Below are positions 24,408-35,204 of a DNA stretch of 64,000 nt, in pieces. The notes under the pieces are model-generated. The model saw nothing but the letters and a program-made list of their open reading frames with translations, was not told the origin of the DNA and made no database searches. Position 1 is the first letter of the stretch, and each line of letters opens with the position of its first letter. The position numbers and the translations under genes were made by a program. The stretch is from Campanula takesimana (Eukaryota; Streptophyta; Magnoliopsida; Asterales; Campanulaceae): contig JAOWBW010000006.1 of assembly GCA_026119855.1 (NCBI GenBank), positions 1,240,001-1,304,000 on the forward strand. The letters run 5' to 3'.

Positions 24408-25567
24408 TCGTCCGAAAAGGGCGGTGCTCTAAATAGACGGTCTAGAGGCACTAAGGAATGCTAGGTTTAGCATATCGTCTGGTTTCTTGGGAGGAGCAAG
24501 ATTGTCCGGTGTGACAAAAAGTGCTTAAGGTAAAGCACAAGATTGCATTCTATTCGCCTTTAAATGAGTGGGTTTGAAGATTTCTAGACTAGTTCGAAGC
24601 TCATAATTGGATTGGGATTGAGAAGAAATCGGGACAAGGTACAATATGGGGATTTAAGGTGTAATCTATTCGAAGGCTTAGAAGTAGATACACAAGTCTA
24701 GTCGGAAAAAGGGGTTCTTAAATTCTAGAGGTGTACAGTCTCAAGTGTTCGGCGAAGCACTATATTGATGGTCTAGAAGGCTTTCTGAGACATCAATGCT
24801 AGTTTCTTGGCTCTCATCGGCATTATGGAGAGGTCGAAGAAACAAGATAAGTAAGAGCACATATTAGTGGAGTTTTGTAGCAGTTCGTGCAGACATCGTG
24901 CAGTCGTGCAGTTTATGTACAATTTCCGTTTGTGCAGATGCTTATGGGGAAGAAATCCAAATAAGTAGTCACGGGTTCGAGATACATTGTCAGAATAAGA
25001 AGTGATTTGTTCAAGTCATTCAATGGTGTTTGTCTATGTTTGTTGGTGATCAAAGAATAGTTCGAAGCACGTTGAAGTTTGAGACAAGATCGACTGTCGT
25101 CATATGGGTAATATGGTATTCGAATTTGGTGATCGTGGATTTGGTAATTCGGATACGGTGGTCAATGTTGTGGTGAAGGTTCTAGGGATCTAGAAATCAT
25201 GGCAAAAGTTGAGTCGAAAAATTCGTTTGCTTGACTAAGTAAACGTGGTTGTTCTTGAGTGAACAAAGATAGTGTCTTGACAAAGACAGAAGGCGGTGGC
25301 GGAGGTGGAGAGATATATTCGGAAGCGGAGGATTCAACTCAAGGTGGAGTTTGGGTCGGTTCGTGGATATAAATTATGGTTCAGGGAGATTCAAAGTCAA
25401 GGTGGAGATTGTTGGGAATATGCCTTTGAATCGATGGCTATTGATTAAGGATATGTTCGTGACAAGTCGAGATAATTCCTGGGACTTGAATTGGCAAAAG
25501 GAAATCCTTTTGTACAAGGATTAAGGTTTATTGGTTTAATTAGGTTTCTTATTGGTACAAAGAATTG

Positions 25568-25602
25568 TTTTTTTTTTTTTTGAAAGAAGGTACAAGGAAT
25601 TG
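25568..25602. mobile_element. Tiny retroposed tail insertion in the 3' LTR
   Basis: Compared with the 5' LTR, the 3' LTR has an extra 23 bases (a T run then GAAAGAAGG, 25568-25590) flanked by a 12-bp duplication TACAARGAATTG (25556-25567, 25591-25602). The T run read backwards is a poly-A tail, so this looks like a severely 5'-truncated SINE or LINE retroposition. Confidence 0.7.
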
Positions 25603-26271
25603 TTCAAGAATTAGGAAAGTCTTTTCCTAATGAGAATAGAATTACTTTGTACACAAGAAATAGTATTCCAATTACATTGTACACAAGGAATATGATTCCT
25701 TCTCCTTTTGGGTTTCTAGTATTTATGCCTATAAATACTAACCCCTCCTCTAGCATTATTTTTACCGGTCATCTTTGATAGATGTAAGCAGAGATCTAAG
25801 ATCTAGATTTAGGTTGACGGAATTATTTGCCTAAATAATTCGTGCAACTAGATTAGTGAAGATCGTCTTTTGTAATTGCCATTGAATAGTAATATATTTT
25901 CCCTCCGCCTGTGGACGTAGCCAAGTTGGTGAACCACGTAAATTCTTGTGTTTGTGTTTGCATATTTCTTTGATCACCGTTCTTATGTTTAGTTTGCTCT
26001 AACAGACCCTTATACAAATTTGCAAGAAAATGTAAATATTAAAAATCGGGTTGCACGTTTTTTAAATTTCGGTACCAAATTACAAAAGTGAGCAAAACAC
26101 AAATAAGGAAATTGCAATTTACCCTAAAATGATGAGATCAATCCAAAAATGGCCAACTATAATTCACCAACCAACTGTTAGTGGTGGGTTTATTAATCAG
26201 ACCACTGATTTTAGTCACACATTAACGGAACATTATGTTTGCACGGGCCGCCAATCTTATCGGTCTCAAAA

Positions 26272-26458
26272 GCAATGGTAGGGGCACAGAATAAGCTCAT
26301 AAAATCTTGATCATAAAATGAGGTGACGATATTTTATTGGTTGCATCGATAATGGACCCGCCGCACTTTATATAAAAACACCAATAAAATCATGACACCT
26401 AGGATTTTGTGAGCAAGATTTTGTGATTTTTTTGTGCCTCTAATATTATTCTAGCCCC
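26272..26458. mobile_element. MITE of the GGCAATGCTAGG family (copy 2)
   Basis: Starts GCAATGGTAGGGGCACAG and ends CTAGCCCC; 187 bp; shares the TATTTTATTGGTTGCATCGAT and GACCCGCCGCAC core with the other copies. Confidence 0.75.
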
Positions 26459-27639
26459 AATATTAAGCATGCCACTAAACTAAGACCATATTTCAAATTA
26501 CATGCGTTAATGTGAAGTCAAAAACTTGAGTAATAAAATTTAAATCATTTATATACTATTACTAAAACAGGAGGCTAACATCAACAATACCATATGGCGG
26601 CTTCTGGTGTAAAATTTTTCCTCCATAACCACTTGCTGACATAGCAATCATTTATTAAGTCAATTAATTAAGTTACAACTAATTAATTCATTACTACTTG
26701 CATTAATTATTGGTCTTTTACAATTACTCCTTCCAAATTATTTATTTTTATTATGCAATCCAAAGTTATTTACACACCCTAATAAACACAATTCCACACA
26801 ATAGAAATAGTCATTTTAAAATTTCTTAAATATTCAATTTAACAGATTTACATGCCAACATATTCGTTGTATATAATAAATGGTGGTAGTATTTTGATAT
26901 AGTTAATATTCATGATTAATTATTATGATTAAAATATTCATGATTAATTATTATTAAAATATTCATTGCTAGGAATATAAAAATGTTACTCCACTATTGA
27001 AAAAGCTAACACTACGACGAGAAAATAGTTAAAAATGGTTTGAAAATTTAGAATTAGATGCTTTGATTTTTTAATAATTTGATCAAAATAGTTGAACAAT
27101 TATATTATTTATTCCAAAAAAATTATGTAAAACAATTCTCTGAATATAATTAAATAGAGTGTATGCCTATAATAATTATTGTGTATAATTCGTCTTTTTT
27201 ATGTCTTCCATTTAAAAATTGGGACGAGCCTCAGATGAACTTATTAAAATTTATAATTTTTCATAGAATAATGAAGACATTTTAACCAAGTAACAGGCTA
27301 TAAAAACATAACAATCTTAAAAAAACCGTGCATAGCACCGGTGTTAATGTTGTTTATTCTTATACACCATTAAACAACTTAACAATCCAATCCAATCCGA
27401 ACGTAAACCATGGGCTGATTCATTAAAAAAAAAAAAAAAAAAAAAAAGATGTAAAAGATGGGCCGGAAATGTGTAAGGTTGGCCCAGGACGGTCCGTTTT
27501 AGGTGTGGGTTTCGGATTGGCACGTGGTTAAAACGTGCTGGGCCTGGGGGCTTCGGACTTTGTCAAAGCCCATTGAGCAAGTATTTATTCTTTTTCCACA
27601 TTTCATTCTTTATCAATTATTGGTTCAGTATGACGAGTG
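26459..27639. other. AT-rich intergenic DNA
   Basis: No gene or clear repeat. A poly-A run lies at about 27426-27447. Confidence 0.5.
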
Positions 27640-27934
27640 CTCCATCCGTTTCATGTTACTTGGGGTTTTTTTTTGTCCGTTTTACGTGATTTGAGACTGC
27701 CCAAAATTATAAAAAATATTTACTATTCTTCCCAATCAATCTATCTCCTACTTTTTTTACTTTTACACTCACAACACTAATCAACTTACTATTCTTCCCA
27801 CTCATTCTATCTCCTATTTAATTTTTATACTCATAATCACCTCCTCCCACTCTATCTCTCTTGCTTTTCCTTAATTTGTGTGCTAAAATTTTTGGCTAAA
27901 ATTTTTGGTCTCAAGTCATATGAAACGGAGGGAG
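27640..27934. mobile_element. Stowaway-like MITE
   Basis: CTCCATCCGTTTCATGTTACTTG at the left and the inverse of CTCCCTCCGTTTCATATGACTTG at the right; TA on the right, TG on the left; 295 bp. Confidence 0.82.
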
Positions 27935-29302
27935 TATTCCCCTATAATAGAACTGTTAGTTTTCTCACCCAAAAGTTTGGGGAAAAAAAAAACAGGCAAA
28001 GCTAATGTTAAGGTTGGATAGAAAAGAAGTTAATAAAATGATGGATATAAAATGAGTTGTCGATGATATTTAGGGATGGCAATTTTACCGAACCCGATCC
28101 GTATCCGAGACAATCCGACCGGGGATGGGTGGGTTTGGTAATAGATTTTCAAAATCCGGCGGGTTCGGATACGGGTTCGGATTCTGTCCGAGATCCGTCC
28201 GTATCCGACCCGTATCCGACCCGTATACAACCCGATTTTGTTCATATCCGTATCCGACCCGTATCCGACCATATCCGCCCCGTATCCGATATATTAGGCT
28301 ATTTACTATTTTGCCCTTGTTTTCAATTATTATTAATCACATACCCTTGTATATATACTCTGTGTCAAGTGTGAGGCGAGATACCTAGGGTTTTCTTTCG
28401 ATTTCAATTTTCAAACCTGCCGACTGCCGTTAAGAGAGAGAGATAGGGCGACGCCGGCGACGCCGACGATTAAACAGAGCGAACCGGCGAAGCGACGATC
28501 CAGCCACCGGTTACCCCGCCGTCCAGGACCTCCAGGTGATGATCTCTTCTGTTTCGATTCTCATTTTCTAGCTGTTGGTTCTTTGGGATACTTTAGGGTT
28601 TTTGTTTTTGGTTATTTGTTGATTTTGGCTCTGTTTCCAGCTTTTGGATTGGTCGCCGCCATTGTTTTCGAATCATTCTGTCGAAGATTCAACCCGAATT
28701 CACTGACAGGTTTCTTCTTCCTCCCCTTTTGTGTTTAATGATACTTTTATGTTTAACTGGTTGTTTGTAGTGTTGCTGAAATGCAGCCATACTTGAAATT
28801 CAAATGTCTATTGTAAATAGGGATTTAAACACACACATTTTTTGTTTTCTATCATCACCAAGTACGAGTCTTCTACTCTCCCCCTTTTCAGTTTTGCCAA
28901 CCTTTTTCTCTCTAAAAAAACAAAATCTATTGACTGTTCTTTCCCCATTTGTATTAATTTGACCTGCTTTTTAGGGTTACTGTAATCTTACCAAATTATA
29001 TTTAGATTTGGTGAATTGTATTTGAGTATTTTTGTGGGTTATAATCTGTTCCAAAGCTTGCAAGATCGGGTTTTTAAACCAGCCCAGAAACAGCTCAATC
29101 AAAATCATTTCAAGTTGTAGAGAACTTTTTCTGGTTAGAAACATTTACTTGCAGATCTTTCTTTGAATTTCATGGGTATTTTCAGAATTGGGTTTCTGTT
29201 CTTGATAACTGTATTGGGATTCTCTCGTATATTTGTGTTTTTTTCTAGGAAAATGAAGCATAATTGATATGGGTATTTCATGCATGATTAATTGAATTTT
29301 AG

Positions 29303-30195
29303 CTTATTCTTAATGAGTTTTTTCTACATGTTTGTGAAATCAAATTGGCATTGAATGATTGGGTTCTTGATTCCGAACTTTTTATTTCCGATATGGCACA
29401 ACAAATGCTTGAGAAGTATGATAAGTATTGGAGTGAATGTCATGAAATTTTGGGAATGGCATGTGTTTTGGACCCAAGATTTAAGATGAAGCTTATTGAG
29501 TATTTTTTGCCTAAAATTCATGGAGAAGAGTTAGCTTTTTATGAGATTGCAAAAATTCGAAATTCTTGTTACGATTTGTTGAATGAGTACAAAAGTGAAC
29601 AAAATGTGAATAAAACGGTTGTGAGTGAAACACCCTCTTCTTGTTCTTCGGGTGGTGGTTGGAATGCAAGTGATAGGGTTTCGGATTTTAAGAAGTTTGT
29701 TTATAGTACATCAAGTCAAAGGGATGTAAAATCGGAATTAGATCACTACTTGGAAGAATTGGTGTTGCCAATAGAGGGAAATTTTGATGTATTGGCATGG
29801 TGGAAGACTAATGGAGTTAAATTTCCAACTCTACAAAAGATAGCTAGGGACGTGCTTGCTATACCGGTTACAAGTGTTGCATCCGAGGCGGCCTTTAGCA
29901 CAAGTGGAAGATTGATTAGTCCCCATCGTAGTAGATTGGCTCCCAACACATTGGAAGCATTGATGTGCACTCAAAATTGGCTACGGAATGAAAAGAAAGG
30001 TAAATATTATAAAATGCTACTCCCTCCGTCCCAAAATACATGTAATTTGGGACGGAGGGAGTAGCTTTTTAGTTTATAAACTTGTAAATTTCACTTGTAT
30101 ATCTCATTACCTTTTTTGATATAGGTCTCTCTTTAAGTGTGGGTATGGTGGACAACATGGCAACTTGTGGTGATGATCTTGATGTTCAAAATTGA
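29303..30195 (+). pseudogene. hAT transposase, C-terminal part (RNase H-like end and hATC dimerisation domain)
   Basis: The open frame runs from about 29303, just after a TTTTAG acceptor-like site, to 29999. It then fits a 125-bp intron (30000-30124, donor AAAG/GTAAAT, acceptor ATATAG/G) and a last exon with an in-frame stop at 30193-30195. It reads a DKYW...VLDPRFKMKLIEYF segment typical of plant hAT transposases, and the hATC dimerisation core with LAWWKTNGVKFPTL, SVASEAAFSTSGRLIS and CTQNWLRNEKKG. The N-terminal BED finger and the first catalytic part are absent, so it cannot be a complete transposase. No ATG begins the frame. Without splicing it would read into a 42-bp MITE and stop at 30062. 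Confidence 0.82.
30020..30061. mobile_element. Minimal 42-bp Stowaway-like hairpin
   Basis: Two perfect 16-bp inverted arms (CTCCCTCCGTCCCAAA and its complement) enclose only ten bases (ATACATGTAA), with TA on both sides (30018-30019, 30062-30063). It lies in the inferred last intron of the hAT transposase. Confidence 0.88.
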
Positions 30196-31039
30196 TTGGG
30201 TAAGGAAATTTAATATTGATTATAGTTAATTTATTGTCCCTCTTTTCAACTGAATTTGTAGTGTTTTGTATATATCTCATAGCCCCAATTTTCCTTGCTC
30301 GATTCCTGGTTCACTTGCTCCAACTGCCATCATGAATTAAAACATGAGCCTGATTCACTTGCTCCAACTGGGTTGTTCCTAGGTGGTGGAGCTACTGTTA
30401 TTCTAGGAAAGAAGGGAGCTGGAGGTGTTACTCTTAAAAAGATCACTTTGGCAACCAAAGAAGAAGCACAGAGAAGGCGAGGCAGGAGTTGTGTTATCAT
30501 TGGTTTTGAATATTTGTTATGAATTGATTTATTTATGTTGTTTGGTTTGTAACACTAAATTTGTAAGTGTTCAGATTTATTTATTTTGTTTGGTTTGTAA
30601 AACTAAACTTTAAATTGTTTGTTTGTGTTTGGTTAGTTGGAATTTGATTAACTAGTTTGAAGTTAGTAAAAGTGTAGAACAGAGACAGTATGTTAGTTTT
30701 GTATGGTTTGTTTTCACATATGCATAGCTTATATGGACCAGGCCCAAAAAGAAAAATGAAAGAGATGGGCCAGGCCCAATAAAACTGGGTCATTCTGGTA
30801 GGCGGATACGGGCGGGCGGATACGGGCGGATACGGGCGGGCGGATACGGGCGGATACGGATTCCCCCTTTGCCGGATACGGACGGGTTCGGATACGGACT
30901 AAGCAGGCTCGGGTCGGATACGGATTTTGCAATATCCAGACCGTATTCGACCCGTTGCCATCCCTAATGATATTGGTTACGATAACCAAACGGACCCGGG
31001 TTTCATTGAGGGTTTAAGTTCTCAACCGGGCCACTCACC

Positions 31040-31063
31040 ATGGTTTTCTTAATAATACCGTAA
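31040..31063 (+). other. Possible 7-codon upstream ORF before the PPR gene
   Basis: An ATG in a CACCATGG context (strong by plant rules) opens seven codons ending TAA 8 bases before the PPR ATG. It matters only if transcription starts upstream of 31040, which the sequence does not show. Confidence 0.35.
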
Positions 31064-31071
31064 AATATGAC

Positions 31072-32937
31072 ATGAAGAACACTCTGCATAGATATAGCAG
31101 ACCCATTCGTTTCCTTGATTTACTTTGGTCAAAATTTTCATCTTTAGCCAAACGCGAATATCAATCTCACATCCCAACCCAACAAAACCTTCCTTTAAAC
31201 CCGACCCATATATCAATTTTACAAGAAATCTTGCAGAAATGTGCAAAAGAAAGGTCAGCAAAGGAAGGGAGAGCATGCCATGGACAAATCATTCAACACG
31301 GATTACAATCAGATACATCTACTGTTAATATGCTCATTAATTTGTACTCTAAATGTGGGTTTGTTGAGTATGCCCGCCGACTGTTTGATGAAATGCCTGA
31401 AAGGAGCATTATTTCGTGGAACACTATGATTTATTCGTATACACAGAATGGGGATGCGACTATGGCTCTAAATCTGTTTGTTCAGATGCAAAGAGAGGGA
31501 ACCCAGTTGAGTGAATTCACAGTTTCGAGTGTTCTTTGCGCTTGTGCCGCGAAAGTTGCTGTCTGGGAGTGCAAGCAGTTGCATGCTTTTGCACTTAAGG
31601 CATCGGTGGTGTCGAATGTATTTGTGGGCACTGCTTTACTTGATGTTTATGCAAAGTGCAGTTTAGTTAAGGATGCTATACAGGTTTTTGAATGCATGCC
31701 CGAGAAGAGTGCTGTCACTTGGAGTTCAATGTTGTCGGGGTATGTGAAAAATGAGCTTTACGAGGAAGCTTTAGTGATGTTTAAAAGAGTAAAATCTCTT
31801 GGATTAGAACTTAATCAGTTTATTTTATCTTCCGCTCTGTCTTCTTGTGCAGCTATTGCTGCTCGAATTGAAGGCAACCAGACACATGCCATGTTATATA
31901 AAGTAGGTTTTCATGGAAGTGTTTTTGTAGGTTCGTCTCTTGTTGACATGTACTCGAAATGTGGAAGCATTAGGGAAGCTTATTTTATCTTTTCAAGTGC
32001 AGAGGAGAAAAATGTGGTTTTGTGGAATTCTATGATATCTGGATTTTCTAGACATGCTCGCTCTCTAGAGGCAATGCTGTTATTTGAAAAAATGCAGCAA
32101 GCGGGCTTACAACCAAACGAAGTAACTTATGTTTCTGTATTATCTGCGTGTGGCCATATGGGGTTAGTTAAAGAGGGAAAGAAATATTTCGACATGATGA
32201 TGAGAGAACATAATGTCACACCAAATATATTCCATTATTCATGTATGGTTGATGTTCTTGGTCGGACCGGACTGATTCATGAAGCTAAAGATTTGATAGA
32301 CAAAATGCCATTTGAAGCCACTGCCTCCATGTGGGGATCGCTTTTAGCCTCCTGCAGAGTGCATTCAAATATTGAAGTGGCTGAAATTGCAGCCAAACAT
32401 TTGTTCGAGATTGAACCCGAAAATGCAGGAAACCATGTCCTGCTTTCCAACATATATGCTGCAAACAAGAAGTGGGAGGAAGTTGCACAGACAAGAAAGT
32501 ACCTTAAAGACAGTGAAGCAAAGAAAGAGAGGGGGAAGAGTTGGATTGAAATAAAAGATAAGGTTCATATATTCATGGTTGGTGAGAGAAATCATCCTAG
32601 AATGTCTGAAATTTACTCGAGATTGGAGGAGTTACTAGAAGAGATGAAGAAGCTTGGTTATAAAGGGGAGACGGCTCATGACCTTCATGATGTGGAAGAG
32701 AATAGAAAACAGGAACTTTTGCAACACCATAGTGAGAAACTAGCTCTTGTTTTCGGGTTAATGTGTTTGCCTAGTTCTGCACCCGTAAGGATTATGAAGA
32801 ACTTGAGGATATGTGGAGATTGTCATGTTTTTATGAAGTTTGCATCTAGTATTACAGGAAGAGAAATTATAGTAAGAGATACGAACCGTTTTCACAGTTT
32901 TAGAAATGGATTTTGTACTTGTGGGGAGTTCTGGTAA
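31072..32937 (+). CDS. PPR protein, PLS-E-DYW class, probably organellar RNA editing factor
   Basis: Single-exon gene, 621 codons, as is usual for plant PPR genes. The N-terminus is basic and Ser/Leu-rich, fitting an organelle transit peptide (organelle not decidable here). PLS-type repeats run from about residue 80 to 430 (VNMLINLYSKCGFVEYARRLFDEMPERSIISWNTMI and similar), then E motifs (about 430-520, SMWGSLLASCRVHSNIEVAE...NAGNHVLLSNIYA) and a DYW domain. The deaminase HxE motif is HSE (553-555), with CGDC (581-584). The C-terminus is CTCGEFW rather than CGDYW, and the usual HHF is HSF. The family binds single RNA sites and converts C to U in mitochondria or plastids. From memory it matches the At5g04780 group, and its neighbours agree. 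A hAT element ends 105 bp upstream, so the native promoter may be displaced. Confidence 0.93.
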   Translation: MKNTLHRYSRPIRFLDLLWSKFSSLAKREYQSHIPTQQNLPLNPTHISILQEILQKCAKERSAKEGRACHGQIIQHGLQSDTSTVNMLINLYSKCGFVEYARRLFDEMPERSIISWNTMIYSYTQNGDATMALNLFVQMQREGTQLSEFTVSSVLCACAAKVAVWECKQLHAFALKASVVSNVFVGTALLDVYAKCSLVKDAIQVFECMPEKSAVTWSSMLSGYVKNELYEEALVMFKRVKSLGLELNQFILSSALSSCAAIAARIEGNQTHAMLYKVGFHGSVFVGSSLVDMYSKCGSIREAYFIFSSAEEKNVVLWNSMISGFSRHARSLEAMLLFEKMQQAGLQPNEVTYVSVLSACGHMGLVKEGKKYFDMMMREHNVTPNIFHYSCMVDVLGRTGLIHEAKDLIDKMPFEATASMWGSLLASCRVHSNIEVAEIAAKHLFEIEPENAGNHVLLSNIYAANKKWEEVAQTRKYLKDSEAKKERGKSWIEIKDKVHIFMVGERNHPRMSEIYSRLEELLEEMKKLGYKGETAHDLHDVEENRKQELLQHHSEKLALVFGLMCLPSSAPVRIMKNLRICGDCHVFMKFASSITGREIIVRDTNRFHSFRNGFCTCGEFW

Positions 32938-33197
32938 ATCTGACATGGGTGGCCTTTTTGTGCCACATTTCTGCAATTTCTTGCGAGTTCGATCCGGCTG
33001 ATGTGCCATTATATTTGGATATTGTTTTGTACTGTATTGTTTTTAATTCCAGAAAATGAGCTAAGTTTTTAGCTGCTGAGGCATGAGCTTGTAAGTGTAC
33101 CCTTTGAAATGAAGAATAAGACAATGTCCATTTTTAACATCGAATTAGGGCAGTTATGTTGCACGAACTAGCAGCGTTGTGAATTCTTCAGATAATA
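32938..33197 (+). other. Probable 3' UTR of the PPR gene
   Basis: A unique, TE-free stretch after the stop codon. No strong AATAAA is seen; TTGAAATGAAGAATAAGACA at about 33104-33123 is a possible poly-A region. Confidence 0.35.
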
Positions 33198-33378
33198 CTC
33201 CCTCCGTCCCAAAATGATCTTCACGTTTGACTATTCAAACTTTTTAAGGATATGAACACTTGCTTCACTAGTCATGTTGTGTCTATCCACATTTAAGCCC
33301 AAATTGTGAAAATGGGAAGAACTTTTTGGGACAATGAAGAATGGCAAATGAGAAGATCATATTTTGGGACCAAGGGAG
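33198..33378. mobile_element. Stowaway-like MITE
   Basis: CTCCCTCCGTCCCAAAATGATCTTC at the left and the inverse of CTCCCTTGGTCCCAAAATATGATCTTC at the right; TA on both sides; 181 bp. Confidence 0.88.
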
Positions 33379-33605
33379 TACAATGTACTCGTTAATTGAC
33401 AATATAATCTAACATACTTCCCCAAATGTCTAAAAAAATAATCAAACGTACTAAGTTGAACATTTACGGGGTAATAAAATCTTACGGAACTCCCACGGTT
33501 CCACTGCCATATCAAAGCCGTTTAGTAACTTTGATAACATGACGCTAGTAAGTGGACCCAAATACATTATAGTGGGCGGTGGTGAATTCACTAATAAAAT
33601 AAAAA

Positions 33606-33672
33606 CCGTTGTAGTATAGTGGTTAGTGCTTTTGTTTATTTCTGAATGACCCCGAATTTGATAATCTCTATT
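33606..33672 (+). pseudogene. tRNA-Asp-like fragment or SINE head
   Basis: GTTGTAGTATAGTGGTTAGT at 33609-33628 equals the 5' part of plant tRNA-Asp including the A box; a weak B-box-like TGACCCCGAATTTGA follows. The acceptor stem and anticodon arm do not form, so it is not a functional tRNA. Confidence 0.4.
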
Positions 33673-33756
33673 GTTTTTAATTTGTACAACCACTTTAATT
33701 TCATGTTGATCTGCCACTAATGACGCTAGCACGTCGGTCATGCTAGTTATTTTTTT

Positions 33757-33925
33757 GGGCAATGCTAGGCTTACAAAAGAAGTTTACAAAATAAAGGATA
33801 CAAGGTGAGGTGACGATATTTTATTCGCCACATCGATAGTAGACCCGGCACACTCGTATTAAAAACACCAATACAATTATGACATCTCATTTTGTAAGCC
33901 ATATTTTGTAACTTTATTATTTCCC
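33757..33925. mobile_element. MITE of the GGCAATGCTAGG family (copy 3)
   Basis: GGGCAATGCTAGGC...GTAACTTTATTATTTCCC, 169 bp; the reverse complement of copy 4 at 55157-55339 in layout. Confidence 0.78.
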
Positions 33926-34019
33926 TTATATTTTTTACTATGTTTTTAACTCTTTATCAAATCAATTGCGACATGGACGAAGAGAATAGTTCCTAGTTAA
34001 CTTTGATTGGGCTTCCTGA

Positions 34020-34219
34020 TCATATATGGGCCTTAGACAAAGCCCATATAAAATAATAAACCGGGCCGCAACAGGTGAGCACTTAGTCCAACCCATCCCA
34101 CCAACAGCCCTAGTTTATAAAACGTTGTTACCCTATCGCAGTCCCTTCTCTTCATAATACCTGCCGCCGCGCACCACCTCGCCGTCGCCGCAACTCGTCT
34201 CCGTTCGTCTCTTCTTCAG
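34020..34219 (+). promoter_or_regulatory. Likely RPS17 promoter and non-coding leader exon
   Basis: Two site II-type elements (TATGGGCC at 34025-34032, AGCCCATA at 34041-34048) and a further GGGCC near 34062 precede a TATA-like TTTATAAAA (34113-34121). A pyrimidine-rich start region (CCCTATCGCAGTCCCTTCTC) and a GC-rich leader follow, ending in a strong donor CAG/GTAAGT at 34219. Site II elements and pyrimidine-rich starts are typical of plant cytosolic ribosomal protein genes, and the next coding exon downstream on this strand is RPS17. The link is an inference; a cDNA would settle it. Confidence 0.6.
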
Positions 34220-34556
34220 GTAAGTCTCTCCCACAACCATTTCTCCCATTTAGTTTCCTCCTGGAAAACAAGTGTAGATAACCTATTCTATGAGCTCTTA
34301 ATCCTTGGTAAATTCGAATTTGAATGTTAAATCTGGATTTGCTTTTAACCTCATACTTATACAGTAATGCTAGATTTATAAATATCTGTTCTATCTTCCG
34401 AGACTTGTATCGATTACGCAATGACGCCATTATTGTGTGTGTGAATTCATTCGTTTTTTTTTGCTTCCTAAGTTGATAATTGCGGTCATTTTGATTGCAT
34501 GTTTGATACATATATTTCATCTTTGTGACATTACTGCAATTTCTTTATGTAAAATA

Positions 34557-34806
34557 CTTCCTGTCTCAGAATGATAGTCCCCCTATTTTCATGGGTTTTA
34601 ACGAAGGAACTTTGAGTAATAATTAAGGCTACTTTTAATTATTCTAATGAAATTTTTGAAATTGTTCTTAATTCACCCTTATAAATACTATTAATATCAA
34701 TTTTTAGATTCACATCAACATAATTATAGGTAGCATTTATAACTGCTTAAATTTCCCTCGTAGTAACAACGAAAAAAGGTGGACTATCTTTCTGGGACGG
34801 AGGGAG
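34557..34806. mobile_element. Stowaway-like MITE
   Basis: CTTCCTGTCTCAGAATGATAGTCC left; inverse of CTCCCTCCGTCCCAGAAAGATAGTCC right; TA both sides; 250 bp. A truncated relative with only its left half is at 39631-39810. Confidence 0.85.
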
Positions 34807-35204
34807 TAGTTTGTTAATTGGAAAATGTTTTTTTTCTAGCATTTGATAGCCAAATATGCAGATAATCTTATGGTTTGCTTATTTGTGTTTGTTTGTTCTG
34901 TGTGATATGCTACTCTGCTTCGAGTGATAGTGTTGTTTGCACAACATTTGTAATCCAATTATGGGTGACATCATATGTTCAATAATTGACTTTGTTCCTA
35001 TGCCAACGCTGAGAGAAAGTTATATTTTAGGTTTAGAATTCAAACATCTATTATGAAATATGTAATGAAAACTACCACTCTACGATTGTGGTTAGGAATC
35101 CTCTCCATTAATTTTTCACTTAGTTCGCCTCAATGCGCCATTCGGTAGTTGCGACATGTTATTCTCGACATGTTTGGGTGAAAAGTCAATCTAGAGGAGT
35201 AAGT

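Larger units (their letters stand above)
20270..26004 (+). mobile_element. Copia-like LTR element without pol, with a solo LTR in its 5' LTR
   Basis: LTRs begin TGTTGGGAATATGCC and end TTGCTCTAACA. The 5' LTR is 20270-20666 plus 23188-23354; the 3' LTR is 25410-26004 (595 bp including a small insertion). Flanks are TACCC and GACCC (20265-20269, 26005-26009), a 5-bp duplication with one difference. A purine-rich AAGGTGGAGATT precedes the 3' LTR. The 2055-bp interior has a decayed gag-like ORF and no recognisable integrase or reverse transcriptase, so any mobility needed proteins in trans. The two LTRs differ little, which suggests recent insertion. Confidence 0.88.
28071..30966 (+). mobile_element. 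hAT transposon with internally deleted transposase
   Basis: Inverted ends TAGGGATGGCAA / TTGCCATCCCTA and a perfect 8-bp duplication ATGATATT (28063-28070, 30967-30974) define a 2896-bp hAT element. Both subterminal 200 bp hold many copies of a CCGTATCCGA/GGATACGGGC word in inverted orientation at the two ends, which are likely transposase-binding arrays. Inside are a leader-like region (28381-28560), intron-like sequence and the C-terminal half of a transposase; the BED zinc finger is missing. Its right end lies 105 bp before the PPR start codon. Confidence 0.9.

Noticed and set aside
28057..28388. ORFs rich in PYPTRIRP/SDPYPTR repeats
   Set aside because: They only translate the subterminal CCGTATCCGA array of the hAT element.
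33606..33672. Functional tRNA-Asp gene
   Set aside because: Only the 5' part matches; no acceptor stem closure or normal anticodon arm.
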